Assembly: GCA_025517425.1 (NCBI GenBank)
Contig: JAOPJY010000001.1
Span: forward strand, 730,217-794,216
Length of the DNA: 64,000 nucleotides
Source of the DNA: Halobacteria archaeon AArc-dxtr1
GTDB taxonomy: Archaea > Halobacteriota > Halobacteria > Halobacteriales > Natrialbaceae
Direction of reading: 5' to 3'
Shown: piece after piece, positions 45,366 through 53,814 of the stretch
Position numbering within the stretch: position 1 is the stretch's first letter
Layout: every line of letters starts with the position of its first letter
Notes under the pieces: model-generated
Databases searched by the model: none
Seen by the model: the letters and a program-made list of their open reading frames with translations, nothing else
Told to the model about the DNA's origin: nothing
Position numbers and translations under genes: made by a program

Positions 45366-46620
45366 TGACGGCGCCGACGGGTTCGATGCCGACGGCGGCT
45401 CACGAATTGCTCGCTGGCGCGGGCTCGTCGCCATCTCCATCGCGCGGCTCTGGAACCGAACGACGGGAACTCGATCTGGCCGACTGGTGGCCAGCGTCGG
45501 TGCCGTCGCGTTGACGATCGCACTGCTGGTCGTCGTGACCGGTGTCGCGCTCGGACTCGCCGACGCCGGAGCCGTCGACGACACCGACGCGGACGTCACG
45601 ATCGCGCCCGAGGACGGCAACGTGCTCGCCTCGGTCGACGGCGTCGAGGGGCCGCGACTCGGCGAGACGAGCGACCGATCGGCGGACATCGGCTCGCAGG
45701 AGGGAGTCTCTCACGTCTCGCCGGTGCTCGTCGAACCGGTCCGGATCGAGGCAGCCGGCGACGACGAACCGCGGACGGTCCTGCTGGTCGGGGTCGTTCC
45801 CGACGAGGAATCACGAACCGTCGGCGGCCTCCCGACGGACGAGCTCTCTTCTGGCGAGTCAGCCCTCGAAGCCGGCGACCTCACGGGAGAAATCGTCCTC
45901 TCGGCGGTCGCCGCAGATCGTCTCGGCGCAGCGCCCGGCGACGATCTCGTGGCTGCCGACTCGCCCGAGGTTGCCGGCGCCGGCGCGCCGACGGTGACGA
46001 CCACCGCCGTCGAATCGGCCGACGACGAGACGCCGATCGCCCTGGTCCATCTCGACGATCTCCAGCAGTTGTCCGGCGCCGCAGACGGGCAACTCGCCGA
46101 TCGGATTCTCGTCTGGGGCGACGAAGACGCAGCCACTGCCGCAGCCGACGACGCGTATCCGGACGCGACCGTCGAGTCGAGCGCCAGTGCAGATCCGTCA
46201 GCTCTGTTCGGCGACGGGCTCGCGTTCGCGACGAGCGCTCTCGCGTTCGTGGTGAGCGTGGCAATCTGTGCGTCGTTCGTCGCGACGACCGCCGCGATGA
46301 CCGTCAACGAGGATCGGAAAACCCTGGCCGTTCTCACGTCGGTCGGCTTCCCGACCCGCAGTCGGCTCGCGTTCGTCGCCTCGTCGACGCTCGCGACGAC
46401 ACTGTGTGGGGCAGTCGTCGGGACGGCCATCGGCGCCGTCGGCATCTACGGACTCAACGCCGCCGCTGCAGCCACGATCGCACCCGGGGCGATCGCACAG
46501 TTTCATCCTGTATTCGTTCCATACGCCCTCGCAGTCGCACTCGTTTCGGGCCTGGTCGCGATTCCGTATCCACTGACAGTCGCCGCCCGCACGAACGTCC
46601 TCCAGGAGGTGGGACGATGA
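45355..46620 (+). CDS. ABC transporter permease, FtsX/MacB type (first)
   Basis: The 421-residue protein has an N-terminal helix (VGAVALTIALLVVVTGVAL), a large acidic extracytoplasmic domain (about 65-280), and three C-terminal helices (AFATSALAFVVSVAICASF, ASSTLATTLCGAVVGTAIG, YALAVALVSGLVAIPYPL). This is the FtsX/MacB permease topology used for mechanotransmission rather than channel transport. The substrate may be a lipoprotein, lipid or peptide. It overlaps the ATPase gene upstream by 11 bp and the second permease by an ATGA junction. Confidence 0.92.
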   Translation: MARDDGADGFDADGGSRIARWRGLVAISIARLWNRTTGTRSGRLVASVGAVALTIALLVVVTGVALGLADAGAVDDTDADVTIAPEDGNVLASVDGVEGPRLGETSDRSADIGSQEGVSHVSPVLVEPVRIEAAGDDEPRTVLLVGVVPDEESRTVGGLPTDELSSGESALEAGDLTGEIVLSAVAADRLGAAPGDDLVAADSPEVAGAGAPTVTTTAVESADDETPIALVHLDDLQQLSGAADGQLADRILVWGDEDAATAAADDAYPDATVESSASADPSALFGDGLAFATSALAFVVSVAICASFVATTAAMTVNEDRKTLAVLTSVGFPTRSRLAFVASSTLATTLCGAVVGTAIGAVGIYGLNAAAAATIAPGAIAQFHPVFVPYALAVALVSGLVAIPYPLTVAARTNVLQEVGR

Positions 46621-47858
46621 GCGTCCGCGGTGCAGTGGTCCGAACGCGGGCGGTTGTCGGCATCGCGTTCGCCCAGCTTCGGCGCTCGCCAGGTCGAACC
46701 ACGCTCGCGGTCCTTGCCGTCGCGCTCGCGGTCCTCTCGGTGACGTTACTCGCGAGCCTCGGCGTCGGCGTCGCCGAGACGGGCGAGGACGGCCTCGACA
46801 GCGCCGGCCAGGATATCTGGCTCTCGAGTGACCCGGTCGATCCCTCCGCAAGTGGCACCGAAAACCCGGTCGCCGGCGCCCACGCGACCACGAGCGAGAT
46901 CGCCGACCACGAAGACGTTACCTTCGCGACGCCGATCGCGATGCACGAGGTCTACGTCGAACGCGACGGTGACACCGTCCGGACCTCGTCGGTCGGAGTC
47001 CACTATACGCACGACGGCTTCGGCTTCGAGGAGGGCGGCGGCTTCGAAACCGACGTAAACGTCACCGACGAGGCGTCTACGCAGGACCGGTCTACCGACC
47101 CGGAGACAGCAGAGATCGTGTTACACCCGGAGACCGCTGAGACGCTCGGCGTCTCAGTAGGTGAGACGGTGACTGTCGGAACCAGCCACGAGACGGCATC
47201 GGACCACGAGTTTACCGTCGTCGGCATCGCTGCGTACTACTCGCAGTATCTGGGCACTGACGCCCAGGCGATGCCGCTGTTCGACCAGCAGGCGATCGCC
47301 GGCTCCTCGGGGACCGATCGCGCGACGTTCATCACCGCGAGCGTCGCAGACGACGCCGACGCGGCGGCCGTCGCCGCAGAACTCGACGCAGAGTACGACG
47401 AGTACGACGTACGCCCCAGCGACGAGCAAGTCGGTGCGATGTTCGAAGAGCGGCCGCTGGTCCTCGCAAGCGGGGCGACGCTCGTCGCCCTCGCGTTCGT
47501 CGGGGGGCTCGTGTTGACGGTCAACCTATTCGCGCTGGTCACCTACCAGCAACGCGAACAGCTCGCCGCCCTTCGGGCAATCGGACTCTCACGCTGGGTG
47601 CTCGCCGGAACGATCGGCGTCCAGGGGCTGGTCATCGGTCTCCTCGGGGGGGTTCTCGGGCTTGCCGCGACGCTACCGTTAGCGGCGGGGCTGAGTCGAC
47701 TTGCCGCGGCTCTGGTCGGATTCGAAGAGCTACTCCAGACGCCACCCGAGGTGTACGCCGCGGGGCTTGCGCTCGCGCTCGTCGTCGGCACGCTCGTCGC
47801 GCTCGTCACCGGCTGGCGGGCCGGTCGGTACGCCCGCATCGAGCACCTCGAAGGGTAA
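46617..47858 (+). CDS. ABC transporter permease, FtsX/MacB type (second)
   Basis: The 413 residues have the same layout as the preceding permease: one N-terminal helix (TTLAVLAVALAVLSVTLLAS), an acidic extracytoplasmic domain (about 45-280), and three helices near the C-terminus (ATLVALAFVGGLVLTVNLF, LVIGLLGGVLGLAATLPLA, GLALALVVGTLVALVTGW). Two different permeases with one ATPase suggest a heterodimeric exporter complex. The ATGA overlap with the gene upstream shows translational coupling. No dedicated substrate-binding gene is adjacent. Confidence 0.92.
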   Translation: MSVRGAVVRTRAVVGIAFAQLRRSPGRTTLAVLAVALAVLSVTLLASLGVGVAETGEDGLDSAGQDIWLSSDPVDPSASGTENPVAGAHATTSEIADHEDVTFATPIAMHEVYVERDGDTVRTSSVGVHYTHDGFGFEEGGGFETDVNVTDEASTQDRSTDPETAEIVLHPETAETLGVSVGETVTVGTSHETASDHEFTVVGIAAYYSQYLGTDAQAMPLFDQQAIAGSSGTDRATFITASVADDADAAAVAAELDAEYDEYDVRPSDEQVGAMFEERPLVLASGATLVALAFVGGLVLTVNLFALVTYQQREQLAALRAIGLSRWVLAGTIGVQGLVIGLLGGVLGLAATLPLAAGLSRLAAALVGFEELLQTPPEVYAAGLALALVVGTLVALVTGWRAGRYARIEHLEG

Positions 47859-47893
47859 TCGCAGCCCTCCCGGCAGGGAGGCGATCAGCCACC

Positions 47894-48541
47894 TCACGCC
47901 CACTCGATGCGGAAGACTTCCGCCTCAACAGTCCGCGACGCGTCGGCGTGGAACGCAAACCGTCGCTCGATCTCGAAGGGAGCTCGGAACGCGTGGGTGA
48001 CCGTCGCGCCGGCGTCCGCAGCGAACGACTCGACGAACTTCTGGCTTCCCTCGTTGTGGATCGTATAGGAGACGGCGGCGATCGATCTGGCCGTCTCGAG
48101 AAACGCCCGGTCGGCGTGTCGGCTCCCTCGCTGGGCGCCAAACGGCGGGTTCGAGAGGACCGTCACACCGTCTACAGAGAGAGGGAGTTGCGTCGCATCG
48201 GCACGAACCCAGTCGATAGGCGACGCCGTTGCATCCGATTCGAGCTGTGCCCGGACCGTCTGGGCGTTCTCCCGCGCGAGGGCGAGCGCGCCAGCGTCGA
48301 CGTCGACGCCGACGACTCGCGACGGGGCGTAGGCGGCCGCACCGATCGCCAGTAGTCCAGTCCCAGTGCCGAGGTCGACGACGGTTCGACCAGCGAGATC
48401 GGCCTGCAGCTGTGCGAGCTGGCAGACGTGGGCGCCGACTTCTGCGGGCGTCAGGTACTGTTCGAGAGCGACCGACGGGTCCGAGAAGTCGTCGACGAAT
48501 TCGAGTGCTCGTGCGAGCGAGCGACGGTCTGGACCCTCCAT
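47894..48541 (-). CDS. SAM-dependent N6-adenine-type methyltransferase (METTL5-like)
   Basis: The 215-residue enzyme has a class I SAM fold: VVDLGTGTGLLAIGAA binds SAM, VVGVDVDAGAL follows as motif II, and VLSNPPFGAQRGSRHADRAF carries the NPPF catalytic motif of N6-adenine or N-methyltransferases. The early YLTPAEVGAHVC resembles METTL5, which methylates 18S rRNA adenosine. Archaeal relatives may act on 16S rRNA, though tRNA or protein targets cannot be excluded. It is transcribed away from the small zinc-finger gene 109 bp beyond its start. Confidence 0.9.
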   Translation of the reverse strand: MEGPDRRSLARALEFVDDFSDPSVALEQYLTPAEVGAHVCQLAQLQADLAGRTVVDLGTGTGLLAIGAAAYAPSRVVGVDVDAGALALARENAQTVRAQLESDATASPIDWVRADATQLPLSVDGVTVLSNPPFGAQRGSRHADRAFLETARSIAAVSYTIHNEGSQKFVESFAADAGATVTHAFRAPFEIERRFAFHADASRTVEAEVFRIEWA

Positions 48542-48650
48542 CGGCCGACCGTAGGCAGATCAGACAGAAAAGCGTTCGCGAACGCCCGGCTAGCTCGCTG
48601 GTGCAGTCGTGCCAGGATAAAGTTAAGAACGTGCCGCATAATCCCCGTGT

Positions 48651-48836
48651 ATGGACGACTGTCCACGGTGTTCCGCACAGCTTGAGCGGATGAGCCTCGG
48701 GGAGGTGACGACGATCGCGTGCCCTCGCTGTGGATACGCCGACGTGCCGGTCGAACACCTACCTGAGGGGCGAGAGAATGAGTCCTGGCACGATGCGCTA
48801 CACAGGTTCTACGAAGACAGCGAAAAATCGCCCTAA
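48651..48836 (+). CDS. Small zinc-finger protein (61 aa)
   Basis: The 61-residue protein has CPRC at residues 4-7 and CPRC at about 24-27, forming a zinc-ribbon-like site, and an acidic C-terminal helix (SWHDALHRFYEDSEKS). MDDCPRCSAQLERMSLGEVT is typical of haloarchaeal one-zinc-finger micro-proteins. Function unknown. It converges on the actin-like gene with 9 bp between stops. Confidence 0.85.
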   Translation: MDDCPRCSAQLERMSLGEVTTIACPRCGYADVPVEHLPEGRENESWHDALHRFYEDSEKSP

Positions 48837-48845
48837 CGGGGACTG

Positions 48846-49871
48846 CTACTCGTCTGGGGCTGCCGCTTGGGCTTCTTCTTCCTCGTGATCGACGTCCTCG
48901 TCAGAGCGGGCAGCGACCAGGCCACCGCGGGCGACGCTGTACAGCGGTTCGCTCGCGTGGCTCACGCCGCTAATCGAGAACGGAATGTTCGCTTCCTGGA
49001 GGTGGTCGCGGAACAGCGCCTCGAACCCGTCGGGGCTCGAGGTACCGCCAGTGACGACGACAGGGACGTCGAGACCCTCTTCGACGTCCTCATCGTCGAC
49101 CTCGCGGGCGATGTTCTCGATGACGTAGTCCAGTAGGTTCTCGTAGTAGATCGACAGCGCCCCCTCAACGCCGCCGACGTCCGTCGTGAAGTCGAGCTCG
49201 AAGTCGTCCTCTTTGATCGAGGTGACCTTGTCGACGGGCGTGCCGGTCGCGCGGGCTGCGGACTCGTCGACCCAGTCGCCACCGCGGGCGACGGAGAACT
49301 TCATGACGGGAACCGCGTAGTACGCCAGACAGACGTTGGTCATGCCAGCACCGAAGCTGATCCCGAGGCCGGTGAAGTTGTTGTCCGCCAGTTCGCTGTA
49401 AATGACGGACATTCCCTCGTTGATCGGCTCGGCATCGTACCCCATGTCGCCGAGGAACGACTCGATCGTCTTCTGGTGGTACAACGTGGAGAGATCCGAG
49501 TCGATCGGATCCGCGGGCGTCGAGAAGTAGAGCTTCTCGTCCGGATAGGAGGGCTCGCCGACGACCTGCTCGATGATGAGCTTCATCATCGGGATCGCGC
49601 TCTTCTCGTCTGCAGAGAGGATACCGGCTTTCATCGGCCGGCGCGTTTCCTTGTTGAAAATATTCGCGAAGTTGAGGGCGTCGTCACCGACGACGTACAC
49701 CTTGTCGTCCTTTCGGATGTGCAGCACCTCGCTGCGCGAGAGCATCTGCTCTGCCATATCCGAGTACTCGATCTCCACGAAGGAGTTGCGCTGCTGTACG
49801 AACACCGTGTCGGAGCCATCCTGTTGGGCAGACAGGATGTTCATCGTCCCGACGTCTAGGCCTTTCGCCAT
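48846..49871 (-). CDS. Actin-fold cytoskeletal protein of the salactin/volactin type
   Basis: The 341 residues follow actin/MreB-fold order. Phosphate-1 motif GLDVGTMNI is near the N-terminus, phosphate-2 equivalent [11 protein letters not shown] near 171 (Ser in place of the usual Asp), and the adenosine motif [12 protein letters not shown] near 270. There is no membrane segment; the C-terminus is acidic ([17 protein letters not shown]). It resembles the haloarchaeal actin homologues known as salactin and volactin, which form dynamic filaments; the assignment rests on overall sequence pattern. A TATA box (TTATAAAT complement, 49895-49902) 27 bp upstream gives a leaderless transcript. Confidence 0.75.
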   Translation of the reverse strand: MAKGLDVGTMNILSAQQDGSDTVFVQQRNSFVEIEYSDMAEQMLSRSEVLHIRKDDKVYVVGDDALNFANIFNKETRRPMKAGILSADEKSAIPMMKLIIEQVVGEPSYPDEKLYFSTPADPIDSDLSTLYHQKTIESFLGDMGYDAEPINEGMSVIYSELADNNFTGLGISFGAGMTNVCLAYYAVPVMKFSVARGGDWVDESAARATGTPVDKVTSIKEDDFELDFTTDVGGVEGALSIYYENLLDYVIENIAREVDDEDVEEGLDVPVVVTGGTSSPDGFEALFRDHLQEANIPFSISGVSHASEPLYSVARGGLVAARSDEDVDHEEEEAQAAAPDE

Positions 49872-49894
49872 GATTTGTGAAGGCGTCTGACGGC

Positions 49895-49902
49895 TTATAA
49901 AT
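49895..49902 (-). promoter_or_regulatory. TATA box of the actin-like gene
   Basis: ATTTATAA on the minus strand lies 27 bp before ATG 49871, the ideal spacing for a leaderless transcript. It implies that the actin homologue is transcribed independently of the upstream membrane protein gene. Confidence 0.7.
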
Positions 49903-49964
49903 CTATGTGAATGTACTAGATCTGTTACCTAAATGACTGCGCCAGTATCGTCTGTAGCTGACTA

Positions 49965-50867
49965 TCAGTTTTTCGAAACAAGCGAACGCACGCGAGTTGC
50001 CACCGAAGAGAGCCATCCACGTGCCACAGCAGCCGCCCCGTCGGGACCCTCGGCTGCCTCCGCGCGTTGTTTCTCGCGGAGTTCGCGAAGCTTTGCGGTC
50101 TGATCGTCAACCGTCGAACTGGACGTCGTCGTCTTCTTGTCGCCGCCTTTGAGCCCCTTGAGCCCGGCAACCTGTGCGTCGACACCGGACGACCGAGTCG
50201 TCGTCGCGGCCTCGCCGACGTGGACCTCGTCGAACTCGCTCTCGCTGAACTCGAGACGCCGGTGTTCGGTCTTCTGGACGCCACCCCAAGATAGTTCGAC
50301 GTCCTGCATGGCGTCGTCGATATCCTGGCGGATCTCTTCGTCGGAGTACGACTCCGCCTCCTCATCCTCGCTCTCGATTGCCTCGACCGTTCGAGCCATA
50401 TCGAGATAGTGAGCGATCAGCGCAGCGCCCGTCGAGGCAGTCAGTCCGGCGAGACCAACTGCATAGACGGCGACGACTTCTGCGGTATAGTCGTTTCCGT
50501 ACCCGTTCCAGTCGGCCGGATACGCGTAGAGAAAGCCCACGACAGCGAGGGCAGTGATAGCGACGCCAGCCACCGACGTGTACTGCACTCGCCGCTCGGA
50601 CGGCAACAGGACGACGATACCGAGCATGAGAAGTGGCAACGATAGCAACGCCATCGCGTACGCCGGTTCCGTCCAGGTGAGATACGCTGCCGAGCGCGTC
50701 TCGAAGGTGCTTCCGTACAGAAAGAGGATGAGCGCAGCGGCACCCAGTCCGATCCCACTCAGGAAGACCCCGAACCCGAGATACACGTCGGCCCGATCGT
50801 CCGGCTCACCGATATACCGGCGGTAGAGCTCGAAGAGATAGCCATCCGCAGGTTGGTCTGCTGTCAT
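49965..50867 (-). CDS. Membrane protein with cytoplasmic tail, neighbour of the actin homologue
   Basis: The 300-residue protein has about six membrane helices in the first 155 residues (GVFLSGIGLGAAALILFLYG, YAMALLSLPLLMLGIVVLLP, AVVGFLYAYP and others). A charged cytoplasmic tail follows: DEEIRQDIDDAMQDVELSWGG, then a Thr/Ser-rich linker and a helical region (QTAKLRELREKQRAEAAEG). I do not recognise a family. It sits 93 bp upstream of the actin-like gene in the same orientation, and the tail is the sort that could bind a cytoskeletal partner, but this is inference. Confidence 0.8.
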   Translation of the reverse strand: MTADQPADGYLFELYRRYIGEPDDRADVYLGFGVFLSGIGLGAAALILFLYGSTFETRSAAYLTWTEPAYAMALLSLPLLMLGIVVLLPSERRVQYTSVAGVAITALAVVGFLYAYPADWNGYGNDYTAEVVAVYAVGLAGLTASTGAALIAHYLDMARTVEAIESEDEEAESYSDEEIRQDIDDAMQDVELSWGGVQKTEHRRLEFSESEFDEVHVGEAATTTRSSGVDAQVAGLKGLKGGDKKTTTSSSTVDDQTAKLRELREKQRAEAAEGPDGAAAVARGWLSSVATRVRSLVSKN

Positions 50868-51072
50868 TGGAGACCCGTTTACACTCCAGTACTATGACTG
50901 TTGGGACCAAATATAGGTCCACGTTCTGATGAGTCCAGCCAACGTACCAGCGTCGTGAACATCCACTAAATCAGTACGTTCATTGTAGCTGTCACTGCTG
51001 GGACGCGAACGCGACCGCTGCTCTGGCCCGCAAAGCGTCGGCGTTTTACGTCCGCCCACGAATAGCGGTACA

Positions 51073-52122
51073 ATGAGCCAGGAGTCGGAGTACACCGACG
51101 GTGACCTCCGAAACACGGGGATGCAGTTGAAACACGACCGGGAGTGGGATTACGAACTCGAGCGCATCGTCGACGCGATCGACGAGCGCGACGCGACCAA
51201 GGTCGGCCTTCAGTTTCCGGAGGGACTCAAGCGCCGCGGTCCGTCTGTCGCTGACGACCTCCGCGAACTCGTCCCCGACGACGTGACGATCATGCTCTCG
51301 GGCCAGCCGTGTTACGGCGCCTGCGACCTCGACACCTATCTGATGAAGCGTACGGACGTCTTCGTCCACTTCGGCCACTCGCCGATGAAGAACACGGACA
51401 AGGTAATCTACGTCCCGCTGTTCTCGAACGTCGCGGTCCGCCCGATTATGGAGGAGGCACTCGAGACGCTCGAGGCCCCCGAGGAAACCGGCGACGTCGG
51501 GCTCGTGACGACGGCCCAGCACATGAACCGCTACGAGGAGATGACGGCGTTTCTCGAGGACCGAGGCTACGAAGTTCACAGTCGCCGCGGCGACGACCGC
51601 CTCACCCACGAGGGGCAGGTCCTGGGCTGTAACTACGCAAGCGCGGACGTGCCAGCCGACCAGGTGCTCTACGTCGGCGGCGGCAAGTTTCACCCGCTCG
51701 GGCTGGCGATGGAACACCCCGACAAGCACGTGGTCATTGCCGACCCCGTCAACAACGTCGTTACAGTCGCTGACACGGAGAAGTTCATGAAACAGCGCTA
51801 CGGCGCGGTCCACCGCGCGATGGACGCCCAGAAGTGGGGCGTCATCTTCTGTACCAAGATCGGCCAGGGTCGCTGGGAGATCGCCCAGGACATCCTCGCG
51901 GACAACGACGACGCATACCTGATCACGATGGACGAGGTCACCCCCGACCGCCTCCGGAACTTCGACATGGACGCGTTCGTCAACACCGGCTGTCCGCGGA
52001 TCACGACCGACGATGGCCCGCAGTTCCACAAACCGATGCTCACCCCCGGTGAGTACGAAATCGCCGTCGGGAACAAACCCCTCGAGGACCTGTCGTTCGA
52101 CACCTTCCACGGCACTTGGTGA
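51073..52122 (+). CDS. dph2: Diphthamide biosynthesis enzyme Dph2
   Basis: Archaeal Dph2 is a homodimeric radical-SAM-like enzyme that transfers the 3-amino-3-carboxypropyl group of SAM to a histidine of elongation factor 2. The three cluster cysteines are C84 in YGACDLD, C186 in LGCNYAS and C307 in NTGCPRI, spread over three homologous domains rather than in a CxxxCxxC motif. The 349-residue length is standard. TTTTACG about 30 bp upstream supports a leaderless ATG at 51073. The gene is monocistronic. Confidence 0.95.
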   Translation: MSQESEYTDGDLRNTGMQLKHDREWDYELERIVDAIDERDATKVGLQFPEGLKRRGPSVADDLRELVPDDVTIMLSGQPCYGACDLDTYLMKRTDVFVHFGHSPMKNTDKVIYVPLFSNVAVRPIMEEALETLEAPEETGDVGLVTTAQHMNRYEEMTAFLEDRGYEVHSRRGDDRLTHEGQVLGCNYASADVPADQVLYVGGGKFHPLGLAMEHPDKHVVIADPVNNVVTVADTEKFMKQRYGAVHRAMDAQKWGVIFCTKIGQGRWEIAQDILADNDDAYLITMDEVTPDRLRNFDMDAFVNTGCPRITTDDGPQFHKPMLTPGEYEIAVGNKPLEDLSFDTFHGTW

Positions 52123-52170
52123 ACTGAACCGGCCCCCACCTCGCTTCCGGTCCGGAGACCGTTGTGATCG

Positions 52171-52177
52171 TTTTTTA
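52171..52177 (+). promoter_or_regulatory. TATA-like box for the frameshifted membrane protein gene
   Basis: TTTTTTA is centred 26 bp upstream of ATG 52201. It supports that ATG, which begins a signal-peptide frame, rather than the longer frame starting at 52164. Confidence 0.55.
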
Positions 52178-52200
52178 TGACGTCGATCCGACGCCTCGGT

Positions 52201-52841
52201 ATGTTCAGTTATTTGAGACCGGCGGCTCTGGCTTGCCTGCTCGTACTGGTTCTCCCGAAGGTGGCCAGTGCACAGGGTCAATCTCCGGGGCTCGAGTCGA
52301 AATCGGCGTCCGGTTTCTCGTGTTGGTAGTGGTACTATCACTACTCGGTCTCTTGCTCGTCGCCGCGGCTCCCCACTACACCAACGAGACCGTCTCCGAC
52401 CTCCACGACGATCCCGGTCTCGCGTTCGGATGGGGGCTCTTTGTCGGCGTGCTCGGACCGATCGTCTTCGCGGTCATCGCGCTCACGATCATCGGCCTTC
52501 TCGTCGCGATCAGCATACTGAGCATCGTCGGAACTGCAGTGGCAGTAGTATGGGTCGGTACCACCCTCACCCGCGCCAGTGGCGTCGCCGCGGACCTGAA
52601 AGCCGCGCTAGTCGGCCCGCTCGTCATCTCGGTTCCTGGATCGATACCCGTTCTCGGCGATTTGGTTTTGTGGGCTGTGGGTATGTTCGGTCTCGGCGTC
52701 GTCTCGAAACGCCTCTATCACTCATGGCGCGGCAGTGAGTCGAGTACACCCGACCGGGAGTCGGCGTACGATCGGCGGGACCGCCTCGGTGACGGAAATC
52801 GACAGTACTTATTTCCCACCGCCGCGTGCGCTCACCTATGA
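52201..52841 (+). pseudogene. Signal-peptide membrane protein with probable one-base frameshift
   Basis: ATG 52201 encodes a good signal peptide, FSYLRPAALACLLVLVLPKVASA, followed by QGQSPG. That frame stops at 52324-52326, while the next frame continues with RVEIGVRFLVLVVVLSLLGL and four membrane helices to a TGA at 52839-52841. Adding one G to the run at 52287-52290 joins signal peptide and membrane domain in frame. The product would resemble haloarchaeal membrane proteins with a signal peptide and four C-terminal helices. A sequencing error, a real disruption and programmed shifting cannot be told apart here. The stop overlaps the next gene's ATG. Confidence 0.65.
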
Positions 52842-53671
52842 GCACGAGCGACTGGGACGACTGGCTGCTTCGCGCCGTCGAGGACGCCGATCCGGACGGC
52901 GTCGCGATCTGGTATCTCGGCTGTAACGGCTTCATTCTGAAGGGAGACGAGGGGACGACGATCTTCGTCGATCCCTACGTCGGACTCGGCGACCCGCCAC
53001 GGACGGTCCGGATGATTCCGGTCCCATTCGACCCCGAGGACGTCGCGGAGGCAGACGCCGTCCTCGCCACCCACGAACATACGGATCACGTTCACGGCCC
53101 GAGCCAGGCGCCGATTCTCGCGAACACCGGTGCAGAGTTCTACGCACCCGACGACAGTCTGACCGTCGCCCGAGAAGACGAGAGCTGGACCGACGAGTGG
53201 GACGTCTCCGAAGAGCAGTTCCAGGAACTTTCGGAGGGGGAGACCGTCGAAATCGGCGAGTTCACGATCCACGTCGAACCCGCCTACGATCCGGACGCAA
53301 CCCACCCCGTAAGCTACGTGTTCGAACACGACGCCGGAACGGTCTTCCACGGTGGCGATACGAAGCCGGCCGAAGAGTTCGAGCGTGTCGGCGAAACCTA
53401 CGACATCGATGTCGGCATTCTCGCGTTCGGCACGGTCGGCCAGATTCCCGACAAGGAAACTGGCGAACCGACGCGGACGCGGTGGTACAACGACGAAAAC
53501 CAGATTGTCGAGGCAGCCGCCGACCTCCAGCTCGACCGCCTCGTACCGAGCCATTGGGATATGTGGCGCGGACTGACCTCGGACCCGAAGGTGCTTCACC
53601 ACCACGCCAAGAGCTTTGCTGCACCTAGTCGGCTAGAACTGGTCGAGATCGGAGACCGAATCGACCTGTAG
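52838..53671 (+). CDS. Metallo-beta-lactamase-fold hydrolase, UlaG-like
   Basis: The 277-residue protein has an intact metal motif HEHTDH at residues 79-84, a further His/Asp set (FHGGDTKPAEEF and LVPSHWDMWRG) and the overall pattern of UlaG/L-ascorbate-6-phosphate lactonase-like enzymes. These are cytoplasmic, manganese or zinc-dependent hydrolases of unclear substrate range. ACTTATT at 52807-52813 is a TATA-like box 28 bp upstream of the ATG, so it is probably transcribed on its own although the ATG overlaps the upstream stop. Confidence 0.92.
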   Translation: MSTSDWDDWLLRAVEDADPDGVAIWYLGCNGFILKGDEGTTIFVDPYVGLGDPPRTVRMIPVPFDPEDVAEADAVLATHEHTDHVHGPSQAPILANTGAEFYAPDDSLTVAREDESWTDEWDVSEEQFQELSEGETVEIGEFTIHVEPAYDPDATHPVSYVFEHDAGTVFHGGDTKPAEEFERVGETYDIDVGILAFGTVGQIPDKETGEPTRTRWYNDENQIVEAAADLQLDRLVPSHWDMWRGLTSDPKVLHHHAKSFAAPSRLELVEIGDRIDL

Positions 53672-53783
53672 CCGACCGCTCAGCGCACTCAACGCGATAC
53701 AGCAGGTAGCCTCGATGTTTCGAGTCGGTTTGGATGACTCTCTCGAACGAGTGTCTGTCTGTCGAGACTGACTCCCCGCACAA

Positions 53784-53792
53784 TTTATAATA
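53784..53792 (+). promoter_or_regulatory. TATA box of the coiled-coil protein gene
   Basis: TTTATAATA is centred 27 bp before ATG 53815, matching a leaderless haloarchaeal promoter. It is one of the clearest TATA boxes in the window. Confidence 0.7.
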
Positions 53793-53814
53793 GTGCTCTG
53801 GTAACGTTGTCTTC

